Source of the DNA: JAOUEA01 sp963810945
GTDB lineage: Bacteria > Actinomycetota > UBA4738 > HRBIN12
Assembly: GCA_963810945.1 (NCBI GenBank)
Contig: CAWEPI010000004.1
Coordinates: forward strand, 1,178,001 to 1,242,000
Direction of reading: 5' to 3'
DNA: 64,000 bases
Below, one piece after another: positions 49,481 to 58,896 of this stretch. Positions within the stretch are counted from its first letter, which is position 1. Each line of letters opens with the position of its first letter. The notes under the pieces were generated by a model that was not told where the DNA came from, made no database searches, and saw nothing but the letters and a program-made list of their open reading frames with translations. The translations under genes were made by a program, and so were the position numbers.

Positions 49481-50590
49481 ATGAGCGAGCGCTTCGACGT
49501 GATCGTGGTGGGCGGCGGCGCCATAGGGACGGCGGCGGCCCGCCAACTGGCGCTGCGCGGGCGGCGCACCCTCCTGCTCGAGCGGCACACCTTCGGCCAC
49601 GCGCTCGGCAGCTCGGGCGGTCCGACCCGGATCTTCCGCTACGTCTACGACGACCCCGGCTACGTGCGCATGGCGCGGGCGGCGCGCGAGCCGTGGGACG
49701 AGCTGCAGGACGCCTCGGGCGAGGAGCTGCGACGGGTCACCGGCGGCGTGGACGTCGACCGCGGCCGAGCGGCGATCGACGCCCTGGCGGCGGTCGGGGT
49801 TCCGCACGAGGTCCTCTCCGGGTCCGAGGCGCGCGAGCGCTGGCCCGCGCTGCTGCTCCCCGACGGTGCCGAGGTGCTCTACCAGGCGGAAGGGGGCGTC
49901 GTGCGTGCGGCGGAGACCGTCGTGGCGCAGGCACGGCTCGCGGCCGAGGCCGGCGCCACGGTGATGGAGGAGACGGTCGTCACCGCGGTGGAACCCGACG
50001 GTGAAGAGGTCTCGGTCACGACGGGCGCCGGCGATCGCTTCGGCGCTCAGGTAGCGGTGGTCAGCGCCGGCGCCTGGGCCGCCCCGCTCCTGCGCACCGC
50101 CGGCCTCGACCTCCCGCTCGTCCCCACGCAGGAACAGGTTTCGTACTTCACGCTGGCGGCACCTGAACCCCTGCCCACCTTGATCGATTGGGGCGTGGAC
50201 CGCGCGACGCCGCCCTACATGGTGCCGGACCCGTGGGACATCGGTGCGTTCAAGGTCGGGCTGCATCACTCGGGGCGCACGGTCGATGCTGAGGCGCCCC
50301 ATCACCCGCCGGATGCCGATCGGCTGGACCGCGCGGCCTCTTACGTGGATACGCGCCTGGCTCCCAGCAGACGCCGGGACCGGATCGACACGTGCCTCTA
50401 CACGAACACCCCCGACGAGGACTTCGTGCTGGACCGGGTGGGCCCGCTCGTGGTGGCGTCGCCGTGTAGCGGTCACGGCTTCAAGTTCGTGCCGCTCATG
50501 GGTGCCGCGATCGCGGATCTCGCCACGGGCGCGCCCCCGCCCTTCCCCATCGAGCGGTTCCGGCTCGATCGCCCCGCGCTCCGCCCTTAG
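49481..50590 (+). CDS. Monomeric sarcosine oxidase / N-methyl-amino-acid oxidase family FAD enzyme
   Basis: 369 aa, no frameshift. FAD-binding GGGAIGTAAARQLALRG, then GSSGGPTRIFRY typical of MSOX and N-methyltryptophan oxidase. TCLYTNTPDEDF contains the Cys that bonds covalently to FAD in sarcosine oxidase, and SGHGFKFVPLMG is the conserved end. It oxidises N-methyl amino acids or similar secondary amines, giving H2O2. Substrate not fixed. Ends in a TTAG overlap with the MarR gene. Confidence 0.82.
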   Translation: MSERFDVIVVGGGAIGTAAARQLALRGRRTLLLERHTFGHALGSSGGPTRIFRYVYDDPGYVRMARAAREPWDELQDASGEELRRVTGGVDVDRGRAAIDALAAVGVPHEVLSGSEARERWPALLLPDGAEVLYQAEGGVVRAAETVVAQARLAAEAGATVMEETVVTAVEPDGEEVSVTTGAGDRFGAQVAVVSAGAWAAPLLRTAGLDLPLVPTQEQVSYFTLAAPEPLPTLIDWGVDRATPPYMVPDPWDIGAFKVGLHHSGRTVDAEAPHHPPDADRLDRAASYVDTRLAPSRRRDRIDTCLYTNTPDEDFVLDRVGPLVVASPCSGHGFKFVPLMGAAIADLATGAPPPFPIERFRLDRPALRP

Positions 50591-51024
50591 GACGCGGCCT
50601 CGTCCTCGCCGGCGGTGAGCTCCTCCAGGGCCTCGCGCAAGGTGTCGTAGCGGCGATCCCCCATCTGCCGGCGGGTCCTCGTCTCCAGGGACTGCACCGC
50701 CCTGCGCGCCTCGGCGGCCGCTCGGCGGCCGTGGGCGGTCAGGCGCACGATCTTGGCTCGGGCGTCCTCCGGGTCGGCCAGGCGGCGCACGTACCCCCGT
50801 GATTCGAGGTCGTCGACCACCAACATCATGCCCTGTTTGGTCATGCGGGCCCGTGTGGCGAGCTCGGTGAGCCGCGTCCCGCTCCGCCGGTCGATGTGTT
50901 GGAAGACCGCGAGATGCCCCGAGCGGACGTCGGGATAGCCGCGCTCCTGCAGGGCCGCGACCAGCTCGGCCGCCAGCACGCGGTGGCCTTCGAGCAGGAG
51001 GCGTCCGAGGTCGGGTCCGGTCAC
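50587..51024 (-). CDS. MarR family transcriptional regulator
   Basis: 145 aa winged-helix regulator: TRLTELATRARMTKQGMMLV is the recognition region, followed by DDLESRGYVRRLADPEDARA for the wing, and a dimerisation helix. MarR proteins are usually ligand-responsive repressors. It is convergent with the oxidase gene and divergent from the VIT1-family gene, so the latter's promoter region is a plausible target. GTG start. Confidence 0.85.
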   Translation of the reverse strand: MTGPDLGRLLLEGHRVLAAELVAALQERGYPDVRSGHLAVFQHIDRRSGTRLTELATRARMTKQGMMLVVDDLESRGYVRRLADPEDARAKIVRLTAHGRRAAAEARRAVQSLETRTRRQMGDRRYDTLREALEELTAGEDEAAS

Positions 51025-51084
51025 GGGAGGCCATCCTGGCAGCGGCCGGTGGGGTGGTCAATCAGCCTTACCATCTGCGCGGGG

Positions 51085-51090
51085 TAGGCT
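51085..51090 (+). promoter_or_regulatory. Candidate -10 element (TAGGCT) of the VIT1-family gene
   Basis: TAGGCT ends 9 bases before the ATG at 51100. The 75-base MarR/VIT1 divergent region also holds the MarR promoter, so this is where an operator would be expected; no clear palindrome seen. Confidence 0.45.
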
Positions 51091-51099
51091 GGTGGACCC

Positions 51100-51921
51100 A
51101 TGACGCAGATCCAGCTCCCGCCCGAGGACCGCGAGACGAAGCGACAGCTCCCCAAGCTGCTCGACGCCCGCCGACGATTGTTGCGAGGCAACGATCTCCT
51201 TTCGATGCACGGCCCCGAGATCGAGGAGCAATCCGCCGGTGCCGGCAAGAGCGGGGCCTTGCGTGCGGCGGTCTTCGGCATCAACGACGGGCTGCTCTCC
51301 AACGCCGCCTTGATCATGGGGTTCGCGGGCGCCTCGCAGAGCCGCAGCGTGATCGTGCTCGCTGGCATCTCCGGTCTGCTCGCCGGGGCCTTCTCGATGG
51401 GCGCCGGGGAATACGTCTCGATGCGCGTGCAGCGGGAGATGCTCGAGCGGCTCCTGCACCTCGAGGAGCGCGAGCTCGCCCTCGACCCGGACACCGAGGA
51501 ACGCGAGCTCGCCGAGATCTACCGCCAGAAGGGCCTGTCCGACGAGCTCTCCCGGCGCGTCGCCGCCGAGGTGATGAAGGACCCGGCCGTGGCCCTGGAC
51601 ACGCACGCCCGCGAGGAGCTCGGGCTGGACCCGCAGGAAGGGCTCGGGTCGCCCTGGGGCGCCGCGATCTCCTCGTTCTTGATGTTCGCGCTCGGGGCGC
51701 TGCTCCCGCTGGTCCCGTTCTTCTTCGCGGGAGGAACCGGCGCTGTGGTCGTGTCCCTCGTCATCACGGCCCTCGCGCTGCTCATCGTGGGCGCCATCAC
51801 GGCGCTGCTCACGGGCCGGAGCCCCGTCCGCTCAGCGCTGCGGATCCTCCTGATCGGGGCGGCCGCCATGACGGTCACGTACCTGATCGGCACCCTGCTC
51901 GGCGTCCGCATCGGCGGGTAG
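51100..51921 (+). CDS. VIT1/CCC1 family iron/manganese transporter
   Basis: 273 aa. FGINDGLLSNAALIMGFAGA and LAGAFSMGAGEYVSMRVQREM are the two signature stretches of the family, followed by an acidic cytoplasmic metal-binding region (HLEERELALDPDTEERELAE) and three C-terminal membrane helices. It moves Fe2+ or Mn2+ out of the cytoplasm in exchange for protons. The N-terminal 55 residues are an extra hydrophilic extension; I see no ferritin-like fold in it. Confidence 0.85.
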   Translation: MTQIQLPPEDRETKRQLPKLLDARRRLLRGNDLLSMHGPEIEEQSAGAGKSGALRAAVFGINDGLLSNAALIMGFAGASQSRSVIVLAGISGLLAGAFSMGAGEYVSMRVQREMLERLLHLEERELALDPDTEERELAEIYRQKGLSDELSRRVAAEVMKDPAVALDTHAREELGLDPQEGLGSPWGAAISSFLMFALGALLPLVPFFFAGGTGAVVVSLVITALALLIVGAITALLTGRSPVRSALRILLIGAAAMTVTYLIGTLLGVRIGG

Positions 51922-51930
51922 GCCCGACCC

Positions 51931-52437
51931 GTGACGATCGAGGTCCGTCTCTCGCTCCCCACGGAGCACGACGAGACGGGACGGGTCACGGCGGGTGCGT
52001 ACCGCGAGTTCGTCGGCCGCGAGGACGATGACTGGCACGACTATCTCGACCACATCGCCAACGTCTCTGAGCGAGCGGAGTTCGCAGAGGTGTACGTCGC
52101 CGTCGAGGACGGGCGGGTCCTGGGCAGCGCGACGCTGGAGCTGGGCGACCGGATCGATCCCCACGAGGACCCGCCGTTGCGCCCGCACGAGTCCCACATC
52201 CGCATGCTGGGCGTCGCCCCCGAGGCGCGCGGCCGTGGCGTCGCTCGAGCCCTGATGACGACGTGCGAGGACCGAGCGCGCGCGAACGGACGCACCCTCA
52301 TGACGCTGAACACGACCCAGCGCATGAAGAACGCCCAGCGGATGTACGAGACGCTCGGATACGTGCGCGGGGAGGATCGCGTCCTGCCCGACGGCTTCGT
52401 CCTGCTGAGCTACTCGAAGGACCTCGGCCCGGTTTAG
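51931..52437 (+). CDS. GNAT family N-acetyltransferase
   Basis: 168 aa from GTG 51931, 10 bases after the VIT1-family gene. Acetyl-CoA loop APEARGRGVARALM, preceded by SHIRMLGVAP, and the C-terminal NAQRMYETLGYVRGED. Target unknown. Stop shares TTAG with the ABC exporter gene. Confidence 0.8.
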   Translation: MTIEVRLSLPTEHDETGRVTAGAYREFVGREDDDWHDYLDHIANVSERAEFAEVYVAVEDGRVLGSATLELGDRIDPHEDPPLRPHESHIRMLGVAPEARGRGVARALMTTCEDRARANGRTLMTLNTTQRMKNAQRMYETLGYVRGEDRVLPDGFVLLSYSKDLGPV

Positions 52438-54425
52438 GTGGAGGCGCCGGCCGGCGGTACCACCTCGCCGGTGCGAAGGAGCAGCCCGTCGCGCAGCTCG
52501 GCCTCCACGAGCCCGCCCTTGAACTGCTGCTGGTACAGCTGTGCGTAGAGGCCGCCGCTCGCGAGCAGCTCGTCGTGCGTGCCGCGCTCCGCCACACGTC
52601 CCCGGTCGACCACGAAGATCACGTCGGCCTTGAGGATGGTGGAAAGGCGGTGCGCGATGGCGATGGTGGTGCGCCCTTCCATCAACGGCTCCAGCGCGGA
52701 TTGCACGAGCCGCTCCGACGTCGTGTCGAGAGACGAGGTCGCCTCGTCCAGGATCAGGATGCGCGGGTCCTTCAGAACCACACGTGCGATGGCCAGACGC
52801 TGCTTCTCGCCCCCTGACATCTTGTAGCCGCGCTCCCCCACGACGGTGTCGTAGCCCTCGGGCAGTTCCACGATGCGATCATGGATGTTGGCGGCGCGCG
52901 CGGCGGCCTCCATCTCCTCCTGGGACGCGCCCGGACGCCCGTACATCAGGTTCCTGCGGATCGTCGTGTGGAACAGGTAGGTCTCCTGCGTGACCACGCC
53001 GATCATCTCCCCGAGCGATTCCAGAGCGTAGTCACGCACGTCGAGGTCGTCGATCAGCACGCGTCCCTGCTGCACATCGTAGAGCCGTGGCACGAGGTAC
53101 GTGATGGTGGTCTTCCCCGCACCGCTCGGACCGACCAGCGCCGCGAGCTGCCCCGGTGGGATCTCTAGGCTCACATCGTCGAGCGTCCAGGTGCGGGGCG
53201 CCTCGTTCGCGAGCGCGAGATCTGACGGTGAGGTGGCGGCGGCGCCTCCCTCCCGTGGGGTCTCGTACCGGAACCGGACGCGGTCGAGCACGACCTTCCC
53301 TCGGATGGTGCTCAGATCCGGCTTCACTGCGTCAGGCTTGTCCTCGAGCTCATGGTCCATGTCGAGGTATTCGAAGATCCGGTCGAAGAGGGCGAACGAG
53401 GACTGCACCTCGGTCGAGACCTGGAGCATCGAGCCGATGGGGAAGAACAGGCGCGATTGGAGCGTGGTGAAGCCCACGAGCATGCCCGCCTGGATCGCCG
53501 GACTGCCGGGCGGATGCCCGCTGTTCACCCAGCCCGCCACCAGGTACACGAGGGCCGGCGTGATCGAGAAGAACGTTCCCACCACGGCGAAGAACGATCG
53601 GCCGATCATCGTTTGTCGGATCTGCAGGCCGGTCAGGCGGACGTTCTCCTCGCGGAACCGGTCGATCTCGTGGCGCTGGCGCCCGAACGACTTCGACAGG
53701 AGGATGCCGCTCACGCTGAGGGTCTCCTCGGTGATCGAGGTCATGTCGGCCATGGTCTTCTGCGTGCTGCTGGCGACCTCGCGGCGAGCGCGCCCCACCT
53801 TGACGGTGAGCCACAGGAACAGCGGCAACAGGGCCAGCGAAAGCAGCGTCAGCGGGACCGAGAGGGCGAACATCACCACGATGGTGCTGACGATCGTGGT
53901 GATGTTGGCGAGCACGCTGGACGCCGTGTCCGTTACCACCGTCTGCACCCCGCCCACGTCGTTGGAGAGGCGCGACTGGATCTCGCCGGTGCGGGTCGTC
54001 GTGAAGAACCGCAGCGGCATGAACTGCAGGTGCGCGTATAGCGCGTTGCGGAGGTCCTGCATCACGCGGAGCCCGACGAGGTTCGCGTGATAGGTCTGCC
54101 ATATCCCGAGCACGCTCGTGATGATCGGGACGATGATCATCAGCGCGACGTAGCGGTAGAGCAACGGCAGGTTGGGACAGGGAACTCCGGCGCAGCTCCC
54201 GCCATTGCTGCTCTTGCCGAAGAGCGCGTTGTCGAACACCTTCACGATCAGCCACGGGTTTACGACCCCGAGCGCCGACGTGATGATGATGAGGAGCGCG
54301 ACGCCCGCGACCCGCGCTTTGTACGGGCGGAAGGTCGCCACCACCCGGCGGACGGTGGCGCGGTCGACCGGACGCGACCCCTCTTCCTCCGGGCGCACGG
54401 CGAAGAAGCTGCGGTGTCGGCCCAT
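52434..54425 (-). CDS. ABC exporter, membrane-ATPase half-transporter (MsbA/LmrA type)
   Basis: 663 aa. Six membrane segments (about 40-340, starting VAGVALLIITSALGVVNPW) are followed by the ATPase: Walker A GPSGAGKTTITY, signature KMSGGEKQRLAIARV, Walker B ILILDEATSSLDT and the His switch TIAIAHRLSTI. Works as a homodimer or with another half. Exported substrate unknown: lipid or drug. No frameshift. Confidence 0.88.
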   Translation of the reverse strand: MGRHRSFFAVRPEEEGSRPVDRATVRRVVATFRPYKARVAGVALLIIITSALGVVNPWLIVKVFDNALFGKSSNGGSCAGVPCPNLPLLYRYVALMIIVPIITSVLGIWQTYHANLVGLRVMQDLRNALYAHLQFMPLRFFTTTRTGEIQSRLSNDVGGVQTVVTDTASSVLANITTIVSTIVVMFALSVPLTLLSLALLPLFLWLTVKVGRARREVASSTQKTMADMTSITEETLSVSGILLSKSFGRQRHEIDRFREENVRLTGLQIRQTMIGRSFFAVVGTFFSITPALVYLVAGWVNSGHPPGSPAIQAGMLVGFTTLQSRLFFPIGSMLQVSTEVQSSFALFDRIFEYLDMDHELEDKPDAVKPDLSTIRGKVVLDRVRFRYETPREGGAAATSPSDLALANEAPRTWTLDDVSLEIPPGQLAALVGPSGAGKTTITYLVPRLYDVQQGRVLIDDLDVRDYALESLGEMIGVVTQETYLFHTTIRRNLMYGRPGASQEEMEAAARAANIHDRIVELPEGYDTVVGERGYKMSGGEKQRLAIARVVLKDPRILILDEATSSLDTTSERLVQSALEPLMEGRTTIAIAHRLSTILKADVIFVVDRGRVAERGTHDELLASGGLYAQLYQQQFKGGLVEAELRDGLLLRTGEVVPPAGAST

Positions 54426-54431
54426 GCGCCC

Positions 54432-54437
54432 AGCATA
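54432..54437 (-). promoter_or_regulatory. Candidate -10 element (TATGCT) of the ABC exporter gene
   Basis: TATGCT on the minus strand ends 6 bases before the ATG at 54425; no ribosome site. Confidence 0.5.
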
Positions 54438-54493
54438 CGGGCGCCCGCCGATACGGTTGAGGAGCGCGGATCTTCCTCACCCGATCGGGGAAC

Positions 54494-55099
54494 TCACCCT
54501 CCGAGGCAGGGCCTGCTGGCCTCGAATCCGATGCGGATGTCGCCGGGATCCGTGTAGCGGGTGTCGTGGCCCGGGCCGCCGATCGCCTTGTCGTTGCCGT
54601 CGACGTTGTCGACCGTGGCCACGCACCGGTCGTTGCCCGCGCCGCCGTTCACGACGTCCTTGCCGGCCCCGCCGAACAGCTGGATGTCGTTGCCGACGCC
54701 GGCGACGATGCGGTCGTTCCCCGCGCCGGCGTCGGCGATGTCCGCACCCGTGCTCCCGGTCATCTGGTCGTCCCCGCCCAGCCCCAGCAGCTGGTCGTCG
54801 CCGGGCCCTCCGAGGATCGTGTCATCGCCCGAGCCGCCGTTCAGGAAGTCATCGCCCCGCGCACCCTCCAGCACGTCGTCGCCCGCGCGACCGAAGATCG
54901 TGTCATCCCCGCCGAGCCCGCAGATCGTGTCGTCGCCCGCCGTGCCCACGATGCGATCGTCCCCCGCGGTGCCGACGATGGTGCAGGGCGGCGATCCTCG
55001 ACGTAGGACCGACGCGCCGCCCGGAGCCGGTGCGACGGTGCCCGTGAGGAGTACGCCGACACCGATGGCGACGAGGACCGATCGAACCCGGCGGACCAT
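54494..55099 (-). CDS. Secreted Asp/Gly-repeat (RTX-like beta-roll) protein, second copy
   Basis: 201 aa from MVRRVRSVLVAIGVGVLL, preceded by GAGGGAGG. A signal peptide ends near GTVAPAPGGAS. Repeats such as GGDDTIFGRAGDD, GGSGDDTILGGPGDD and GGAGNDRC follow the Ca-binding beta-roll pattern. It shares with the protein at 16421 the frame CTIxGTxGxD...ICGxGGxD at the start and DPGDxxxxFE plus a late Cys at the end, so the two are paralogues. No enzymatic domain. Confidence 0.74.
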   Translation of the reverse strand: MVRRVRSVLVAIGVGVLLTGTVAPAPGGASVLRRGSPPCTIVGTAGDDRIVGTAGDDTICGLGGDDTIFGRAGDDVLEGARGDDFLNGGSGDDTILGGPGDDQLLGLGGDDQMTGSTGADIADAGAGNDRIVAGVGNDIQLFGGAGKDVVNGGAGNDRCVATVDNVDGNDKAIGGPGHDTRYTDPGDIRIGFEASRPCLGG

Positions 55100-55152
55100 G
55101 GGAACCTCCCTCGGACGGCAGACCTTCACCGTAGCGACGTCACCGAAGGAGG

Positions 55153-55836
55153 TCAAAGCCCGGCGAGCGCGCGCGCCCGCCTGAGCGCGGCATCCATCAT
55201 CTCCGGCGTGAGCTTGCCCGTGAACGTGTTCTGCTGGCTGGGATGGAAACAGCCGAGGAGCACGTAGGGTCCGACCTCGACCTCGACCATATGTCCGAAC
55301 CGAGGCCTCGGCCGCGTCGGATGACCCAGCGCGGACACGGCGCGCAGGATGCCGTCCCAGGCGTAGGCACCGAGCGCCACGAGGGCCCGGACCTCGGGGA
55401 GCGCGACGAGCTCCCGCTCGAGGAACGGGAGGCACCGATCGCGTTCCTCGGGCGTCGGCTTGTTCGCCGGGGGCGCACACCGATTCACGGCGGTGACGTA
55501 GGCGCCCTTCAGGCGCAGGCCGTCATCGCGCGCGACGCTCGTGGCCTGATTCGCCAACCCGGCGCGATGCATCGAGGCGTACAGGAAGTCGCCCGAGCGG
55601 TCGCCCGTGAAGATGCGACCCGTCCGGTTCCCGCCGTGCGCCGCAGGGGCCAGTCCGACGATCACGATCCGCGCCCGGGCGTCGCCGAACCCGGGCACCG
55701 GTCGCGCCCAGTAGGTCTGATCCGCGAAGCGCGCCACCTTCTCGCGAGCGGTCCGTTCGCGCCAGGCGACGAGTCGAGGACAGGCTCGGCATCCCTCCAC
55801 CTCACCTTCGAGCGTGGCGAGGGTCCGCTCGCTCAC
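55153..55836 (-). CDS. Uracil-DNA glycosylase, family 5 (UdgB-like, Fe-S)
   Basis: 227 aa from a GTG overlapping the previous stop (GTGA). EGCRACPRLV supplies two Fe-S cysteines; VGLAPAAHGGNRTGRIFTGD is motif A of family 5 (lacking the Asp or Asn of family 4) and CFHPSQQNTFTGKL is motif B. Excises uracil and other deaminated bases, useful for high-GC DNA prone to cytosine deamination. The AAHGG motif separates it from family 4. Confidence 0.86.
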   Translation of the reverse strand: MSERTLATLEGEVEGCRACPRLVAWRERTAREKVARFADQTYWARPVPGFGDARARIVIVGLAPAAHGGNRTGRIFTGDRSGDFLYASMHRAGLANQATSVARDDGLRLKGAYVTAVNRCAPPANKPTPEERDRCLPFLERELVALPEVRALVALGAYAWDGILRAVSALGHPTRPRPRFGHMVEVEVGPYVLLGCFHPSQQNTFTGKLTPEMMDAALRRARALAGL

Positions 55837-56507
55837 GAGAGCAGCGGGAACCGATCCGCGGGCGCGCCCAGGCCGTCGCGGTCGCGCGGGCTCAGGGGGA
55901 CGCGTCCCGTGCCTTTGTCGGCGAGCTCGACGTCGTCCCAATCCCGCGGCGGAGGCGCCTCCAGCAGCGATGTCAGCAACGCGCGGACGATCGCGCCACC
56001 ATCGACGCTCAGCCACGGTTCGATGCCGAGGGCATCGGCCAGGTCCAAGCCGTGCACCGCGAGTTCCAGCACCCGTGTATCGAGGTAGTCGTCCAGCCGG
56101 AGCCGCGGACCCCACTGCACCTGGATGAGCCGGTCGGGGCCCTCCCGGCGCGCGAGGTCCACCCCCGAACGCCACGTGTGCGCGAACGCGTCCACGAGGT
56201 CGTCGGTGCTCGCGAAGGATGCCGCGCGCTCGATCGACCGCGCCGCCACGTCGGGCGCGTCGGCGGGGTCGTAGCTGGTGAAGTACGAGGCGGCGCCGGT
56301 GTCCGCCTCGGTCGGTGCGGGCGCGGCCAGGTACTCCGGGATGCGATCCACGTCGCGGAGCATGTGCCCGGCTAGCCCTCGGACGTCCCACGCGGGACAA
56401 CGCGTCGGACGACCGAACCCTTCGGACGTAGTCGCCCGCAGGGCCGCCTCGGCCGCCACGCTCTCGGCCGCCAGCGCTTCCAACGATCGCTCGAACCGAT
56501 CGCTCAT
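55833..56507 (-). CDS. DinB-like maleylpyruvate isomerase/mycothiol-dependent family protein
   Basis: 224 aa. The N-terminus with RPTRCPAWDVRGLAGHMLRD and the later TRVLELAVHGLDLADALG fit the TIGR03083/MDMPI group, in which His residues of a DinB fold bind a metal; several members use mycothiol. The specific reaction is unknown. ATGA overlap with the ABC-F gene and GTGA with the glycosylase gene place the three in one operon. Confidence 0.75.
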   Translation of the reverse strand: MSDRFERSLEALAAESVAAEAALRATTSEGFGRPTRCPAWDVRGLAGHMLRDVDRIPEYLAAPAPTEADTGAASYFTSYDPADAPDVAARSIERAASFASTDDLVDAFAHTWRSGVDLARREGPDRLIQVQWGPRLRLDDYLDTRVLELAVHGLDLADALGIEPWLSVDGGAIVRALLTSLLEAPPPRDWDDVELADKGTGRVPLSPRDRDGLGAPADRFPLLS

Positions 56508-58141
56508 GCACCCACCTCCGTCCGCGCCGCCGCCCAATCGTCGTAACCGCCGAGGGACGAGCGTACCTGCCCATCGCGGACCTCCAGGATGCGGTCCGGG
56601 ATCCGGTCCAAGAGGTACCGGTCGTGCGAGATCACGATGGCCGTGCCGTCGAACGACTCCAAGGCGGACTCGAGCACCTCCATGCTCTCGATGTCGAGGT
56701 GGTTCGTCGGCTCGTCCAGCAGCAGGCAGTTGGCGCCGCCCAGCATCAGGAGGCAGAGCTGCAGACGGGTGCGCTCGCCCCCGCTCAGGGTGCCGACGGG
56801 CTGGCGCATCTGGTCGTAGCGGAAGAGGAACCGTCCGAGGATCGAGACGGCCTCGTCCTCGTACATCGGCTTGGCGTTGCGGACGAACTCGATCGGGGTG
56901 AGGTGCGGAGGCTCGGTCTCGTGCCCCTGGGCCAGGTAGCCGAAGACGACCGCCGGCCCCGCCCAGCGCACCCCCTGGGTCGGCTCGATCTCGCCGCTGA
57001 GCACCTTCCCGAGCACGGACTTCCCCGCTCCGTTCGCCCCGATCACCCCGATGCGCTCGCCCCGCGTCACCGTGAGGGAAACGTCGAGCAGCACGGGTTC
57101 GTCGTCGAAGGCCACCGTCACGTCGCGCAGGTCGACGATCTTGTTGCCGCCGCGCTGCGCGCTCCGGATCGCCAGGCCGATCTTCCGACGCTCGAAGACC
57201 GGCTTGTCGACCTTGTCCATCCGGTCGATCTGACGCTGCTTGTTCCGCGCTTGCTTGATGTGTCGCTCGTTCACCACGATGCTCGCCCAGAGTTCGAACC
57301 GCTTGATGGCGGCCTCGAGGCGCGCGATCTCCTTCTGCTGCGTGACGTAGACCTGCTCCTGTCGCTTCAGCGCCACCTCCTTCGCCACGGCGTACGCGCT
57401 GTAGTTCCCGGGCCACATCGTGACCACCCCCCGATCGAGCTCGGCGATCTGGGAGACGGTCTCGTCCAGGAGGTATCGGTCGTGCGAGACCGTGACCACG
57501 GCGCCCGGGAACTCCCCGACGAGTCCTTCGAGCTGCGCCCGCCGGTCGGCATCGAGGTGGGTCTCCGGCTCGTCGAGCAGGAGCAGGTGCGGCTGACGGA
57601 TCAGGCAGGCGGCGAGCCCGACGAGCTTGCGCTGTCCACCGGAGAGCGCGGTGGTCGGCAGCCCGAGGTCGTGCGACTCGAACCCGAGCGAGCGCAGGAG
57701 CGCGTCCACCTCGCCCTCGAGCCCGGGCCCGCCCGCCGCGACCCAGCGATCCAACAGGTCCTGCTGGCGGGTGAGGACGCGATCCATCTTCGCGAGGTCG
57801 GCCATGACGTCGGGGCGGGCGAGCTCGGCCTCTACCGCGCGCAGCTCACCGTCGAGCGCCGCGACGTCGGGACGCGCCGCCAGCACGGTCTCCGCGGGCG
57901 TGCGGGCGTCGCCGTCGGGGTTCTGCTCGAGGTAGGCCGCGACCAAGCCCTTGCGCCGCACCACGTCGCCGGCGTTCGCCGTCTCGAGCCCGGCCAGGAT
58001 CTTCAGCATCGTCGACTTCCCCGCGCCGTTGGGCCCGACGATCCCGATCCGAGCGCCCTCCCCCACCTCCAGGTCGGCGCCCTGGAGCACGGGCCAGGAT
58101 CCGAAGGACTTCTCGACCCCGATCAGCCCGACGACCGTCAT
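56504..58141 (-). CDS. ABC-F family ATPase (translation factor/antibiotic resistance type)
   Basis: 545 aa with two ATPase domains and no membrane part. First: GPNGAGKSTMLKILAG, signature ALSGGQRKLVGLA, LLLLDEPETHLD. Second: GANGAGKSVLGKVLSG, TLSGGERTRLQLC, CLLLDEPTNHLD. The linker between them is charged (EVALKRQEQVYVTQQKEIARL). ABC-F proteins act on ribosome function or protect from ribosome-targeting drugs. Which subgroup is unclear. No frameshift. Confidence 0.88.
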   Translation of the reverse strand: MTVVGLIGVEKSFGSWPVLQGADLEVGEGARIGIVGPNGAGKSTMLKILAGLETANAGDVVRRKGLVAAYLEQNPDGDARTPAETVLAARPDVAALDGELRAVEAELARPDVMADLAKMDRVLTRQQDLLDRWVAAGGPGLEGEVDALLRSLGFESHDLGLPTTALSGGQRKLVGLAACLIRQPHLLLLDEPETHLDADRRAQLEGLVGEFPGAVVTVSHDRYLLDETVSQIAELDRGVVTMWPGNYSAYAVAKEVALKRQEQVYVTQQKEIARLEAAIKRFELWASIVVNERHIKQARNKQRQIDRMDKVDKPVFERRKIGLAIRSAQRGGNKIVDLRDVTVAFDDEPVLLDVSLTVTRGERIGVIGANGAGKSVLGKVLSGEIEPTQGVRWAGPAVVFGYLAQGHETEPPHLTPIEFVRNAKPMYEDEAVSILGRFLFRYDQMRQPVGTLSGGERTRLQLCLLMLGGANCLLLDEPTNHLDIESMEVLESALESFDGTAIVISHDRYLLDRIPDRILEVRDGQVRSSLGGYDDWAAARTEVGA

Positions 58142-58839
58142 GACGCTGCGTGCAGCGCGCTCAACGAGACGGTCCCCGGCTCGGCCGCGAGCCACCGCTC
58201 GAGGTCCGCCCTCCGCGAGGGCCACTCTCCGTCGAGCATGGCGAACCACGCGGTGTCGCGGTTGCGACCCTTGACGATCATGTGCTGGCGGAAGACGCCC
58301 TCGAACGTGAAGCCCAGCCGCAGCGCGGCCGCGCGTGAGCGCGCGTTCAGCGCGTCGCACTTCCACTCCACCCTGCGGTTGCCGAGCTCGTCGAAGGCCC
58401 GCCGCAGGAGCAGGTACACGGTCTCCGTGTTGACCTTGGTGCGCTGGGCGGACGGGACGTACCAGATGTGACCCAGCTCCACGTGCCGCATCGCCGGATC
58501 GACGTTCAGGTAGCTCACCAGGCCCACCGGTGCGCCGGATGCGATCTCGATCACGGCGAAGACGCGTGGGTCGGTGGAGTCGACGAGACCGCCGAGCCAT
58601 GCACGCATCGTGGCCTCGTCACCGAACGGGCCATAGCCCATGTACGTCCACACCGCCTCGGCCTCGGCGCTGCCGTGCGTGCCGGCGAACAGCGCCCGGG
58701 CCTGCGCGTCCGGGTCGACCGGCACGAGGGCGACCACCTCGCCGGTCATCGGTGCGGCGGAGGGCGCCGCGGCGGGGGTCGGATCGACCAGCTCGCCGAC
58801 GGGCCCGGGGGGGATCGACTGGTCTGTACCCACACGCAC
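58138..58839 (-). CDS. GNAT acetyltransferase, RimJ/RimL type
   Basis: 233 aa. VELGHIWYVPSAQRTKVNTE and WKCDALNARSRAAALRLGFTFEG are characteristic of the RimJ/RimL-like group that acetylates N-terminal amines or small molecules. GTG start at 58839; an in-frame ATG about 30 codons later (MTGEVVALVPVD) is an alternative. ATGA overlap with ABC-F. Confidence 0.78.
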   Translation of the reverse strand: MRVGTDQSIPPGPVGELVDPTPAAAPSAAPMTGEVVALVPVDPDAQARALFAGTHGSAEAEAVWTYMGYGPFGDEATMRAWLGGLVDSTDPRVFAVIEIASGAPVGLVSYLNVDPAMRHVELGHIWYVPSAQRTKVNTETVYLLLRRAFDELGNRRVEWKCDALNARSRAAALRLGFTFEGVFRQHMIVKGRNRDTAWFAMLDGEWPSRRADLERWLAAEPGTVSLSALHAAS

Positions 58840-58896
58840 GCTCCGCTCGGACGATGACGGAGCGCACAGGCTACCGCCCGGCCCTGCGTGGCGCAG